DNA from: Isochrysis galbana
Lineage: Eukaryota > Haptophyta > Isochrysidales > Isochrysidaceae
Direction of reading: 5' to 3'
DNA length: 64,000 nucleotides
NCBI GenBank assembly: GCA_018136815.1
Contig: CM030931.1
Location: 2,967,801-3,031,800 of the forward strand
Shown here: one piece after another, positions 1-10,253 of the stretch
Position numbering within the stretch: position 1 is the stretch's first letter
Layout of the letters: the number at the start of each line of letters is the position of its first letter
Notes under the pieces: model-generated
The model's input: the letters and a program-made list of their open reading frames with translations, nothing else
Told to the model about the DNA's origin: nothing
The model's database searches: none
Program-made: the position numbers and the translations under genes

Positions 1-324
1 GCTAGGCACAGCGCACGGTACAAATATTCACACGCACGTAAACCACATCCCCTCACATCTCACACTACCTCACATAAGCAGCTTACCAATCACAGATTGG
101 CTGGGCGTCCCTGCGTTCTCATCGGCAATCCAATCGTCCTCAGCATCACTATCCTCGTCGCTGTCCCACTTGAGACAGTATCGGGCTGCCATCCTGCATC
201 TTGCATCCGCTCCTGCAAATGCATCGTCTCGTGGCAACAAACCAACTTGTCTGCGGTTTGTTTGATGATTCATGCGCGCCCGGTTCTCGTTGTGGATCTG
301 ACCAGGCACACCCATAATCGGAAA

Positions 325-1239
325 AAGATTATACCCGCCGCACCCACGAACTTAGACTCATCCCCACCGGCGCAATGGGGGGAAGGGTACAAAACCAACA
401 GGAGACTAGAATACCCGCTAGCGGACGAATACACACTAGACGGCAAGACGCCGCTGGACGGCACCGGAGTAGAACATATAACCGAGGCCCTCCAGCGGAA
501 AAAATGCAAACGCAAACACCTCACGGGGCCGACCAAATGGGAGGAAAAACTTCAAACTCCAGGTGATACATGGGCGCACCTCGCGAAGCTATACACCTCG
601 CCAATGATAACGGCGCGAGACATGCACCTACATTTCAAACATATCACACATAGTAGGCGAGTGGGCACATATAACCGCTTTCCGGACAGAGACAACACGT
701 GCCGCATATGTGGGGAAGCGGATGAATCCTCGATCCACCTAGGCGAGTGCACCAGGATAACTAACATCCTAGGCGAACTGAACAAAGTCGCACGCTTCTC
801 ACCTAAGGCAGAAAGAAGTAGAGAGGAAATCATTGTAGACAACCTATTCGTCTTCCCGAAAGGAGACGCCCCGAAAGCGATATGTATATTATACCTATTA
901 GCGTGAAGATACATAATCACGGACTTCTATAGGATACATTACGACGGCTTAAACTTTTCGGAAGAATCAATACTGATAAGAACCATAGAGAGATACACCA
1001 AGTTAAGCAAAGCACTCCTATTCGCACAAGAAACCGATTCGGCGAGAACCGCCCAAGCGGGCATGGGTAGGGGTAGGCAACCCAAGAAAAGGATAGATAT
1101 GAATGACTTGAGACCCATTTTCAATAGGAACGACAAAGGCGGACTTAGGCCCAGTGCGGAGTTAGTGGAACTAACCACTAAGCTGGGGATCGTACACGCC
1201 GTCGAGGAGATCAAGGAGCAAGACAACCAAAGCAATTGA
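325..1239 (+). mobile_element. Non-LTR retrotransposon (LINE) 3' part, RT C-terminal region
   Basis: This is the degraded C-terminal part of a LINE polyprotein. The frame carries a CRICGEADESSIHLGEC zinc-finger-like motif around base 700-750, typical of the segment after the reverse transcriptase domain. It continues through TTDFYR-like and NDKGGLRPS motifs to a stop at 1237-1239. An in-frame TGA at 904-906 sits where related copies have a Trp codon, so the copy is dead. No RT catalytic domain is visible upstream, so it is 5'-truncated. The terminal motif, NDKG followed by ALxIVDxLA-like residues, recurs in the LINE ends at 5.9 and 37.2 kb, which places all three in one lineage. Confidence 0.7.
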
Positions 1240-3300
1240 AGCTTGCCGCCGCAAGGCTAGAGCAGCTTCGGCGAGATGGCGGGGCAAGATGACGGAGGAA
1301 CCGCTAGCCCGGGCACGGGAGGCGGCTAACATTTGGAGCTCGCGCGTAGGGGCGCGGGCAGCTTCAGTAGACTTGGCGACGCTGAAGTTGGCTTCATGCG
1401 GGAGAGGGTCATGCCCCACCATGGCCCGCTGTAATTGCACCCGGTGGGTGACAAAGGCAGCGGACGGAGGCTCACCATCCGACACGAGCTGGTCGGAGCC
1501 AATCATGGGGATAGCAGCCGGAGTGATGGGTGGCATTGGCGCAGCCTCAGTGGTCGTGGGATCACTCGGGAACCCCTCGGGAACAGAAGCTGCAGCGGGC
1601 AGAGAAGGTTCCCTGAGAGGTTCCTCCTCTGCGGCCGAGGACGGAAACTTCGATTTCGTGCTTGTCGAGTCGAGCGGAGCCGGAGGGCTCTGAGCCACTC
1701 CGTCGCGAGCAGCACCGGCGGCTAGCGCGGCGCTTTGGCCCTCCTCCCCACCGGGAGTCGGGTGAATGAAATTCTGGACTGGGTCGGGCAACCCCATTTG
1801 GGTGTCTGGACGGGGAACGAACCGCGCGCCGAAATCTCGTGGATATCAGCCATCCGCCGAGCCCATTCGACGTTTGACGTCTCCGAGCGAGGCCGGGAGA
1901 GCCCAACTTCAAGCTGATGCCGGGCGCGCTGCGTGCCCGATTTCGACGATCCATCCGGATAGGGGGCCCCTCCAGACACCAAATGCACAGGGACCACCCA
2001 CACAGCCACGCCAATCGTGCAGGCCGCGCGCCGAATCCTCGTCGCAGTCAGCCATTTGTAGATCCCTTTGAATGTTGACGTCTGACGTAGCCGAGGGAGC
2101 GCCGCCGCCGCCGCCGCCCCCACTTACTGGCCCGTCGCCGCCGCCGCTTTTGCCGATGTTTACTTAAGTCTGACTGGTGGACTGCCAGCGGCTCTCTGTC
2201 TCAGCTGCCCACCGGAGGTTGACTGACGCCGCGTCGGCTCCACGGTGTACAGCTCTACTTGACGTCTACGTCAAGTATTGCGAAGACCTTGGTGTGCTTC
2301 TTCGCTACTCGAGCTCCGCGTGCCCGGAGTGCTTTCGTTGCGCCGTCGCGCGTCATCAACAGTATAAATTAATTTTCAATGCCACCTGCCAAGGCCACCA
2401 CCCAGCGGCAGACAATGATTTCTGCTCTGGGTGGTGGGTTCCCGCGAGATGCGCTATGAGGCGCTCTGGCAGGATCTTGGGCTTTCCTGCCCGCCGCAGC
2501 GTAGAGCGCCACGACGAGGCCCGTCCTGAGGCCACCCACCACCCACGGGTCTCGCCTCATCGAGCAATGCCGGATCTGGCACTGTCAGAGAGAGGATGGC
2601 CGCGTAGGCAGCCTCGACGCGGAGGCTCGTCAGCCACGCGTGGACGGCCGCGCCGGTGAGCTGAGCCTAGTTCTCGATGCCGAGTTCGAGAGAGGGACGG
2701 GTCGGGATGGTCGGGGTGGGGCCTCTGGTAGCCAGGTTAGCCGCGTGCGCGCGCTGTGATGTGCTGGGTGGGCTGCGCGGGCAATGATGCCAGAGGGTCA
2801 GGGGGTGGTCGGACTGTCGGCAGCCCGACACGACGCTGCATCGGGCGGGAATCAAATGCCCAATGTAGCTTAGATATCAAGGAACCGATCCCCCCGCGGG
2901 CGCGACGGCCCATTCTTTACGGGTAGAGCGTGAGCGCGCGTGACGGAGGGGGCGAGAGGGGGGGCGGATCGCACCATTTCTTGGCGAAGATTTTCGTAGC
3001 GTCAGGTAGCCCCCCCCGGAGCTTTTTTATTGGGCACCGCGCCACGGTCAAAAAATGCAGCCCAACCCTTACTAATAGTTAAAAAGCCCCTGTTTGACCG
3101 CCCTACCATTGCAGCTGGTGCCCTCCGCACCCCCATAGTGAGTGACCGGGCTAATTCCGGGACGGAAAAGTTGTGTCCAATTAGCTAGTGGCTAGTGGGG
3201 TTGGCTAGGATATAACATTAATGGTTATTTTATTCAATTCGCCTTTCGCCTTTCACTTTCCCGTCACCCTCCCTATCCGCGCCATCCATTTGGACCATCT
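1240..3300. other. Repeat-rich stretch without a supported gene
   Basis: Long open frames exist on both strands, for example minus 1171-1797 and 1722-2123 and plus 2177-2659. They are Ala/Pro/Arg-rich, overlap each other and contain no domain I recognise. The minus frames could be a decayed ORF1 of a retroelement. The bases at 3116-3152 recur at 47585-47626. The segment at about 3150-3225 is a class-2 retroposon tail (see separate entry). Confidence 0.4.
3150..3230 (+). repeat. Class-2 retroposon 3' tail
   Basis: The segment has the form TTCCGGGAC.GAAAAGTTGTGTCCAATTAGCTAGTGG, then GGCTAGGATATAACATT and an AT-rich end. The same tail ends the repeats at 28435-28512 (+), 56268-56330 (-) and 59282-59345 (-). 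Here nothing recognisable remains upstream, so it is a strongly 5'-truncated copy. Confidence 0.6.
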
Positions 3301-3555
3301 GGATATCTGGACCTGCTGAACTCAAGCCCGGTGCTACATGTCTCTCTACCTACATGACCCCACCACCCTACGCTATTGCTTCTTCTTTTGTTGGTTTTTT
3401 GGTTCTACTCAGGTGCCGTGATGTTCTATTTTTTTTCGTTTTTCGTCCGCTCGGGGTGGGAGCGAGAGCTAGGGGGGTAGAGGCGCGTCGGTGGAGCGCG
3501 GCGTGTGACCGGAGTAAAGGCTCAGTGGCCTCGTGTCGCGGCTCCACGCAGCAGG

Positions 3556-4438
3556 ATGGCGCCCAAGGTCGCGAAGGCGAAGAAGGCCTCGGGCGACAAG
3601 GCGCCCAAGTACTACCCTGCAGACGACATTCCGGTGAAGGAGCCGTCGGAGCGGGAGCTTAATTCGCGCGGCATCGCTAAGCTACGCAAGTCGATCACGC
3701 CAGGCACTGTCCTCATCCTGCTTGCCGGCCGCTTCCGTGGCCGCCGTGTCGTGTTCCTGCGCCAGCTTGCTTCGGGCCTACTGTTGGTGACTGGGCCTTA
3801 CCAGGTCAACGGCATTCCGCTGCGTCGCGTCAACCAGGCTTACGTGATTGCCACGTCGACCAAGGTCGACGTGTCGAAGGTGGATACCAAGAAGGTGCGT
3901 GCTGCGCGGTATGCTCGCACATTGCAGGAGCTCGCTGAGTGGTCGCGCATAACAACACGCACCGGTAGCGATGTTGTGCGTGCTATCATGCGTGCACGTT
4001 TCTACGGCGGCTTGGGCTGCACTCCTCGTGATAGCATGCGCGTCTGTGTCCTATGATCTCAGCCCTGCGCTCTGGTCGCGGTGCATTCAAGTGTTTCCAT
4101 TCTGGCTATCCTCTCTGTGCTTTTGATGTGCACCAATTGGGGGACCGTGCCTTACGTTCAGGACCGTGCCTTACATTCAGTTATGCCTCACTCCCGCGCA
4201 GTTCGATGATTCGTACTTCGGCAAGGCCAAGGCGGCCAAGAAGGGGAAGAAGAGCGGGGATGAGATGTTCGAGGAGGCGTCAAAGGCGCCTGTGACCTCG
4301 GAGGCGCGCAAGGCTGACCAGCTCTCTGTTGATGATGCCCTCATGGGTAGTCTGAAGTCCAACCCGCTGCTGCCAAAATATCTTAAGGCGCGCTTCTCGT
4401 TGTCTAAGGCTGACAAGCCTCACCTCATGAAGTTCTAA
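3556..4438 (+). CDS. RPL6: 60S ribosomal protein eL6 (RPL6)
   Basis: Component of the large ribosomal subunit. There are two exons, 3556-3894 and 4202-4438, joined in phase 0 across a 307-bp intron (GTGCGT...GCGCAG), giving 191 residues. The start at 3556 opens a lysine-rich N-terminus ([15 protein letters not shown]), usual for eL6. The core [38 protein letters not shown] and [14 protein letters not shown] is nearly identical to animal and fungal eL6. The exon junction falls between ...KVDTKK and FDDSYFG, matching the NVKIPKHLTDAYF region of human RPL6. The C-terminus ends ADKPHLMKF. The length is close to yeast L6 (176 aa). Frames running into the intron are not coding. Confidence 0.95.
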
Positions 4439-4439
4439 G

Positions 4440-4860
4440 TCCGTGCCATGATTGGGGTCATGGTCGGTGAGTGGTGGTGCACAGGCGGCAGATTGGGGGC
4501 TGCGCGCGACGGTGCGGCACCTGTTCTTTCGCGGCCATGCTCTCTAGGCATCATCGCCGGCGCTTGGGATATTGTGCTGGGTCTTCCCAAGCAAATTTGG
4601 AGCCCTCATGCTGCCGAGTGCAAGCGGTGTGGTGTGTGTGCTTAGTGTTACGTGTGTCTCGTGTGCACTGAATAATTCTTACGATTCCTCTTCAGTCCGC
4701 GGGGCACAACCCAACGTTGCACGTGGAACCTCTATGACTCACATCTTGTAGATGATCTCGCCTCTACCTTCCAAGGCACACAAGGTGTTGCGGGCATCAC
4801 ACATATCCCCATACAAAGCTGTGTTGCTGCACACGGGATAAACGCAAGGCGAGAAGCGTT
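4440..4860. other. Intergenic, nothing recognised
   Basis: Region 3' of eL6, including its 3' UTR. Short open frames on the plus strand resemble no family. No repeat shared with the rest of the window was seen. Confidence 0.4.
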
Positions 4861-4868
4861 CACTCAGC

Positions 4869-4980
4869 ACCACTCACCATGTGGAAAAGCGTTCAATCGT
4901 CACCACCCAACATGTGGAAAAGCGTGCAATCGCAATCGTCACCACCCACCATGTGGAAAAGTCTTCAATCGTCAATCGGT
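4869..4980. repeat. Tandem repeat, about 35-42 bp unit, three copies
   Basis: The unit CACCATGTGGAAAAGCGTTC followed by AATCGTCACCACC repeats three times with small insertions such as an extra AATCGC. It is non-coding in appearance. Confidence 0.75.
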
Positions 4981-5022
4981 CAATCGTCAGAGCTCAGAGC
5001 GGCCGGCGACAATGTAAATGTA

Positions 5023-5330
5023 CAATGTCGCATTCGCGATGTCTCAGAGGCAAAAAGAAATAACAGTAAAGAAATACAGTAAAAAAGTAAAAAGAACAGA
5101 GGAAGAAAGAAGAAGGAGATTGAAAAAGAAGAGAAAAACCCAGAGTATATAGGGTGGTTCTCAGCCCTTCCCATCATCGGCCCTATGGCCTATGGCTACG
5201 TAAAGACGTAAATAAAGATTCGCGTGGCATAGTGGTTCAACCCACCGCCTCCACCAACCTTTTGCTCTGGGTCGCGAGTTCGAGTCGGGACGGAGCGCTC
5301 TGCAGTTCGAGCCCCGCTCCTTCTCCTCTC
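5023..5330 (+). repeat. tRNA-related SINE-like repeat, copy 1
   Basis: A purine-rich 5' part (GTCGCATTCGCGATGTCTCA, then AGAAAGAAG-type sequence, then AGTATATAGGGTGG) leads to a segment with Pol III box-like motifs. An A-box-like TGGCATAGTGG lies at 5225-5235 and a B-box-like GTTCGAGTC at 5278-5286. The spacing is plausible for a tRNA-derived promoter, but no cloverleaf folds, so this is not a functional tRNA. Copy 2 lies at 9697-9960. Confidence 0.55.
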
Positions 5331-5344
5331 CGCTCCTCTCCGCT

Positions 5345-5490
5345 CTTCTTCTTACTACCATTAAATTCTGCGCTCTTCTTCTACCGTTAAATTCTGCACT
5401 TCTTCTACCGTTAAAATCCTGTCCTCCGCCTACTGTTAAAATTCCTGCTCCTGCCTCCCTACCATTAAAAATCCTGCCTCCGTCGTCTTG
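5345..5490. repeat. Minisatellite, about 25-30 bp unit, five copies
   Basis: Successive units of CTTCTTCTACCGTTAAA plus ATTCTGC or ATCCTGC occur five times with drift, directly downstream of the SINE-like repeat. It may represent expansion of that repeat's tail. Confidence 0.7.
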
Positions 5491-5644
5491 CCAAGACACT
5501 TCCTCTACCTTCCTGCCGGCTTCCTTGCCAGTTCCTTCCGCCCCGGTCTCTAAATCGGTTTCATTCACCGCTCACCGCATTAAGCATTAAGACCAAGCTT
5601 AGTTAGAGGGGAAACTCCTCGTCCAGTTCCCTTACCGCTAAAAT

Positions 5645-5760
5645 CTCGTTCATCTCGTCGGGCCCTCGGGCCATCTCATTCATCCCGTCGGGCCATCAGG
5701 GCATCTCGTTCATCTCGTCGTCGGGCCATCAGGCCATCTCGTTCATCTCGCATCTCGTTA
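5645..5760. repeat. Minisatellite, about 30 bp unit, three to four copies
   Basis: The units read CATCTCGTTCATCTCGTCGG plus GCCATCAGG, with point changes. It is pyrimidine-rich with no coding sign. Confidence 0.75.
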
Positions 5761-5889
5761 CAATCCAAGCTGCGCAGATACACGATGCTCGCTAGAGGTC
5801 TCGTACCCCCGGATCTAGGTCCTCGACCGCACGCACCAATAAAGCCTCCCAAGGGAGAAAACCTAAACTCAAGTCCCCGCGAGAGCTTT

Positions 5890-6310
5890 GCGCCCCCGTC
5901 TTTACAATCAACGACAAAGGCAAACTAACGCTGGGCACAAACCTGTCCGCGGTAGCGCAAGCGCTCCGCATAGTGGATAGACTCGCCTAACCGCGCACAA
6001 AACAAAGCCGCGACCCACCCGCCTACCTGACCTGCGCCCTCAGACCCACCGCGACCTAACCGCCTACCTCACTGACTTAATAAGGAATCACGGAAACCGA
6101 TAGCCCGATGGCGCAGGAGGAAGTAGAGGACAACCTATCGGGGATCGGAACACACCGTCTGCTACAGGAAACCCCAAACACCCAGCCCCTAGGTAGCGCA
6201 CGAGGGACGAGCCGCAAGGCAGGGGGAGGGGAAATGAGAGTAGCGGGCGTGGCTGCACAGTAAGGGTGCGGAGTCGCGCGCGCGGCGAGAATATTAAGAA
6301 TTTTTTTGTT
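5890..6310 (+). mobile_element. LINE 3' end with class-1 tail
   Basis: The last codons of a LINE ORF are readable (INDKGKLTLGTNLSAVAQAL, then RIVDRLA and a stop at about 5990). A 3' UTR of about 300 bp follows, containing GCACGAGGGACGAGCCGCAA and ending GGCGAGAATATTAAGAATTTTTTT at 6286-6309. The same C-terminal peptide and tail occur at 37.2-37.7 kb. It is 5'-truncated. Confidence 0.7.
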
Positions 6311-6856
6311 TGGTCTTGTGGGTACAGGGCACCGTGCTCCTGAGTGCACTTACTAAGTGTGTCGGTTTCTCCCGATGCTGCGACCATGACCTGCATTTTT
6401 GAGATGCCACAAGATAAAAGCATTTTCGTGTTTTCGATTTATCCAGGCCATGGGCATCACTAACATGCACCACATAAAAATACTACTACTACCATGAAGA
6501 TAAAGCCGCCACGTAGGCCCCATTGGTGTTTGTCCTCTGATTGGGGCCTGCAATGTTCGGCACTCTGCATGCCACGTCAAAAGCTTCGAAGGGACATGCA
6601 TCCCTGAGTCAAATACGCACTAGGGAGATCATTGAACCTTGTCTTCTCCCACGATTATCACTGATCTCCCGACATCCATGACGTTCATTGAGTTTGCATG
6701 TCCTTAAGGCTCACCTTCAGTCTAGCTCTTGCGCTGACTGCGATCACCACGCAGAAGCTCAACGAGACGTTGGAGGGCAATGCGAGCAGTGCCTCTTGGT
6801 TCCTCACCCTCGGGTACCTATGGGTACGCATAGATGGAATGCTCAAGAAACGAAAG
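6311..6856. other. Intergenic, nothing firm
   Basis: A plus frame at 6698-7078 is antisense to the Rdx gene and is rejected. On the minus strand, bases about 6810-6700 could hold a short last exon of that gene if the GTGAGT at about 6908 is used as a donor, but I cannot decide this. Confidence 0.35.
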
Positions 6857-7490
6857 TCATTTTTTCCTCATCATCCAGAGAGGGCAGGCGATATGTTCAC
6901 TCACTGGGGAGTCAGAGTGACCCAGAGATCTGGAGGGATCGATCACATCGCGCACGCGCTGCTTCAGCTCCTTGGACTCGGGGAAGCGTCCCTCCGTCTC
7001 ACGAGACCAGATACATTGAGCACCGTTCTCTTGAGTATCAACTGTTACGGTGAACACACCTCCCTCATGATTAGGTAGGAGCCGAACCTAAGAGACGAGC
7101 TATGTGGGTGAGGCTCCGCCTGCATGATGGGCCGGCATGCAGCATGATTCAGTCGAAGTAGACTTCCTCATGTCTTTGGGGGGGACCCGCGCAGGCCACT
7201 ATCCCTCTGATAAGACGATGTGGTTACATACCTCAGCAACCGTGCCATTGAACGTAGTGAGGAGCTCCTGAGCAGAAGGAAGGGGCTCGCAAACCTCAGA
7301 TCAAGCCACTCGAAGACGTTTCGTGGTAACAGCAAGAACTGAAACTCATACGCACCTGCGACAGCCACGCACTTCGCAGCATCCAGTTGCAGCGTGTGCA
7401 GTACTCAATCGCCACAGAGGGTGTCTTGATCTCCGAGCGGTCCACGCGAGTACTCTGCATCGCTGGCGGCGTCGAGATACGGGCGACCAT
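6857..7490 (-). CDS. Rdx-family (SelW/SelT/SelH-like) thioredoxin-fold protein
   Basis: Small redox protein of the Rdx family. There are three exons: 7490-7356, 7267-7232 and 7087-6857, all joined in phase 0 with GT-AG introns of 88 and 144 bp, giving about 133 residues. Exon 1 carries SVAIEYCTRCNWMLRSAWLS with the CxxC at residues 31-34, the redox site that is CxxU in selenoprotein W. Exon 2 gives ELLTTFNGTVAE. Exon 3 gives VRLLPNHEGGVFTVTVD and the family signature RFPESKELKQRVRDVI...LGHSD. Joined, the exons match the bacterial and algal family end to end. The start at 7490 is a choice: an in-frame ATG lies at 7460, and the frame stays open upstream to 7625. A GTGAGT just after HSDSP may be a further donor, so the last 20 residues are uncertain. 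Confidence 0.8.
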
Positions 7491-7970
7491 GTGAGTGCGA
7501 GAAAGGCGTGGCCCAACGTGTAACCCCGAGCAGCCCCAGTCCGAGCTCAGCAAGCTCCACAGGACAATCGCCTTGAACGTGCAGTCCATCTCTGTGCGCC
7601 TGGACGCGAACACTGCGACGCGCACACAGCTTGCGACAGCTTTGGTCTCTCTATTGTGCTTCTCTCTAGATACTCTAGAGGTGGAGGGTATCGCTCCAAT
7701 TTTCCATTTTCAGCCCACTTCTACTGATAGGTAAAAGGAGTAGGGAGTATCATTACTACTAATTATATTGCTACCTCCGTTTCAAAATTGAGATGCCTCG
7801 CACCCTTTGGTAGGGCGGTCAAACACAATTTTAACTTCTAAGGGTGTAAAAATAAAAAAAGTCAAGATTGAGATTGAGGAAATACACCAAAGTAAAGAAC
7901 AAAGAAAGCGGTAGAAACCCCGGAAAACGCCCATCTAGCACATATTCGAATATCATATTCATATTCGATG
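7491..7970. other. Intergenic; isolated Stowaway-type terminal repeat
   Basis: CTACCTCCGTTTCAAAATTG at about 7769-7788 closely resembles the terminal repeat of the mariner element at 35288. No partner end is evident nearby, so it is a remnant. GGTAGGGCGGTCAAA (7809-7823) is the reverse complement of a segment at 3093-3107. Confidence 0.45.
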
Positions 7971-7974
7971 CTCT

Positions 7975-8530
7975 TCAACCTACTTTTATAAGTGGGGGAC
8001 AATGGGGGCCTCGCGCCCCCCTCTCTCCATCGCGGACACCCCCCGGGGTGGGCCCGTACATTCAACCCCAGCCCCTGCTGCCCTCTGGCAGGGGCAGGGC
8101 ACTCATCAAATCAGCCCAGACCCCTAGTGGGCGCGGGCCGCGAGCCGCACTCCCAGGCCCATGCTGGGCCTGCCCTCGAGCTGACTCCCACCCCATCCCT
8201 GGTCGCCAGGCATACAGGGGCCTCTGGGCGGCTCCCATGGCCAGCGAGGCGAGCGTGGGAGAGGCAGGGGGGGCCAGGGGCTGAGGGCTGAGCCCCAGCC
8301 TCCACGCCTCCACTGCCCCCTGAGCTGCCCTTGCTGGCCCTCTGGGAGCCCCCAAAGGACCTCTGAGAGCAGGCCATGGCGCGCCGCATGGCGACGCGCC
8401 GCAGGCAGAGAGGTGGAGGAGAATGGAGAGAGGGAGAGGGGGGGATTTGCACCCCCCCCCCGATGGAGTGCGGTTCGAAACAGGCCCCGTTTGCGTTAGC
8501 AAACGGGTAGGGGGCGGCCGGCGTCAGGCG
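7975..8530 (+). mobile_element. Hairpin-headed retroposon, family 1, copy 1
   Basis: It begins TCAACCTACTTTTATAAGTG, an imperfect palindrome around TTTATA. The spacer GGGGGACA is followed by ATG at 8002 and a second hairpin GGGGGCCTCGCGCCCCC. Several more GC-rich stem-loops follow, for example CAGCCCCTGCC...GGCAGGGGC and AGGCCCATGCTGGGCCT. The frame after the ATG differs between copies. Other copies are at 10254, 33902, 47395 (-) and 57256 (-). The 3' boundary is uncertain and no class-1 tail is seen here. Confidence 0.6.
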
Positions 8531-9309
8531 GGAGAGAGAAGGGAGTGGCTCAAGATCGAGGAGAGTATCCTGAAGGTGGCACAGGCTACTCGAGTCGCAG
8601 TCATTTATTTCTCGAGAACTGCTCACGGCGCGAGCTGGTAAGGGCCGATCCTCTTTGTTGACGAGAGGTTCCTCCCCCCTGTCGTATTCCATACGAGGAC
8701 AGACTTTTACTTTTAGCCGTGAGCTATTTTAACTCTCAAGGTCTCGTTGATGGGTATACCGCCTCTTCTCCTACTTTCGCTTGATGACATCAAACGTTCC
8801 ACGATTGTCGTCCGTCTTCTGTTATACCTCGGTCGCAGCTCCCCCAGCGAGGTTTGCCCTCGTTGTTCCGTCCCCTCTGTCGCATGTCCGTGCGCTGCTA
8901 AGTTGCCTTGGTGCCGACGTTCGGTCGTCCGTCCAAGTGTGGTTAGTTTTCGCCCCGTTTGGTTTAGTTTGTGTGTCTCTGTTGATCAGCAACTTTTTGA
9001 GTCCCCGCGTTGTAGCCCCTTGTGTCTACCTTGGACCTAAGAAGCTCTCATTCTCATTCTCTCTCTCTTCCACTAGCTCGCTAGCTAGCCTCGTCTCTAC
9101 TCTCCGACGCCGCGCGTCGCAATCCTCAGAACCTCCGTCTACCTCTTCGCTCGAAGCGCTCGATGGCAGACAATGACAACTACTCCTACCATGACCTCTC
9201 TGACATTTTCCCGCCCGCAACCAACAACGACTCTTTTACGGCCGCGTCAGCTGCTGGCTCGATCGAACGGCCCTCTGCCTACGAGCCTGTAGTCATCGCA
9301 TGTTCGACA
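8531..9309. other. No supported gene; short ORF start at 9163
   Basis: The stretch is mostly pyrimidine-rich. An ATG at 9163 opens MADNDNYSYHDLSDIFPPAT and about 30 further plausible codons before a poly-C run at 9310 and repeat R1. It may be the first exon or 5' coding end of a gene or element cut off by the repeat. I do not recognise it. Confidence 0.3.
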
Positions 9310-9321
9310 CCCCCCCCCCCC

Positions 9322-9571
9322 GGTGCTTTTTCCCGGAGAGTCGCCCGTCGCCCGACGTAGGTCGGTGCGCCTCAATGGGGTTTCCCTCATTTTAAGTTGT
9401 GGGGAGTTAGAATGGGAGCCGGGGGCTTGCGAGGGGGGAGATTTGGAGGGGTGCATAGGTGTATGTATTTGTGCAAACAGCAAACAGCACGCGCCAAGGT
9501 GTACGGGCAGGTGCGCTGAGGGCTGTCGTGTTAGTACCGGGCTAGTGAGAGTAGTGGTACTAATGCTCAGT
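9322..9571 (+). repeat. Dispersed repeat R1, copy 1
   Basis: After a poly-C run comes GGTGCTTTTTCCCGGAGAGT, then CTCAATGGGGTTTCCCTC and GGGAGCCGGGGGCTTGCGAG. It ends TAGTGGTACTAATGCTCAGTT. Copy 2 at 35021-35283 has the same order and end. A diverged piece lies at 24488-24590. Confidence 0.75.
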
Positions 9572-9696
9572 TAGATTATTATCATATCGATGCTCTTTGA
9601 AAGACTCTTTGGGCCCCATACCCATACCTGCCATACCCCCCGGGAGCTCCCACAACGAATCGTAACCCAAAATCGGCAAAACATGCCTACGTCCTA

Positions 9697-9960
9697 TGTC
9701 GCATTCGTGATGTCTCAGGTCTCAGAAGCAAAGAGAAATATCGGTAAATAAAGAGAAAACAGTAAAAGTAAAAAGTAAACAGAACACAGAGGAAGAAAGA
9801 AAGAAGAAAGAAGAAGAGTGAAAGAAAGAAGAGAAAAACACCAGAGTATATAGGGTGGCGGTTCTCAGCACTCCCCACTGGCCCTATCTATGGCTACGTA
9901 AAGATGTAAATAAAGATTCGCGTGGCATATGGCATAGTAGTGGTTCAATCCACCGCCTTG
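9697..9960 (+). repeat. tRNA-related SINE-like repeat, copy 2
   Basis: It matches the repeat at 5023 through AGAGTATATAGGGTGG and ATAAAGATTCGCGTGGCATA. An ATGGCATAGT duplication interrupts the A-box-like segment. The B-box side has been replaced by another repeat at 9963. Confidence 0.55.
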
Positions 9961-9962
9961 TG

Positions 9963-10108
9963 CCTTGTCGCATTCTTCGCGAATCGACACTCGTTAGGCT
10001 TCTCTCTCTCTCTTCTCTCTTCTCTCTCATCGTTGGGCATTTATCGTTATCATTCTCTGCTTGCTCTCTCTCTCGTTCTCGGTCAAAAGCTTCGCGTGGA
10101 CGCATAGG
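9963..10108 (+). repeat. Dispersed repeat R2, copy 1
   Basis: It runs from GTCGCATTC..CGCGAATCGACACTCG through ATTTATCGTTAT to TCGGTCAAAAGCTTCGCGTG plus GACGC. The second copy is at 63656-63787. Confidence 0.65.
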
Positions 10109-10253
10109 ATCTTGGGTTGTGGAGCGCCCTCTCTCTCTCTGTCTCTCGAGGAGAAGGGAAGTTTCCCCACCTTTCTGCTCCTCCCAGGCGCCTCGTAAAT
10201 AGGTTTAATTTGCTATCTCCCCCACGCTTCACGTTTCTTTACCTGCTTCTAGC

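Noticed and set aside
5220-5295. tRNA gene
   Set aside because: Box-like motifs are present, but acceptor, D and T stems do not pair, and the segment belongs to a dispersed repeat.
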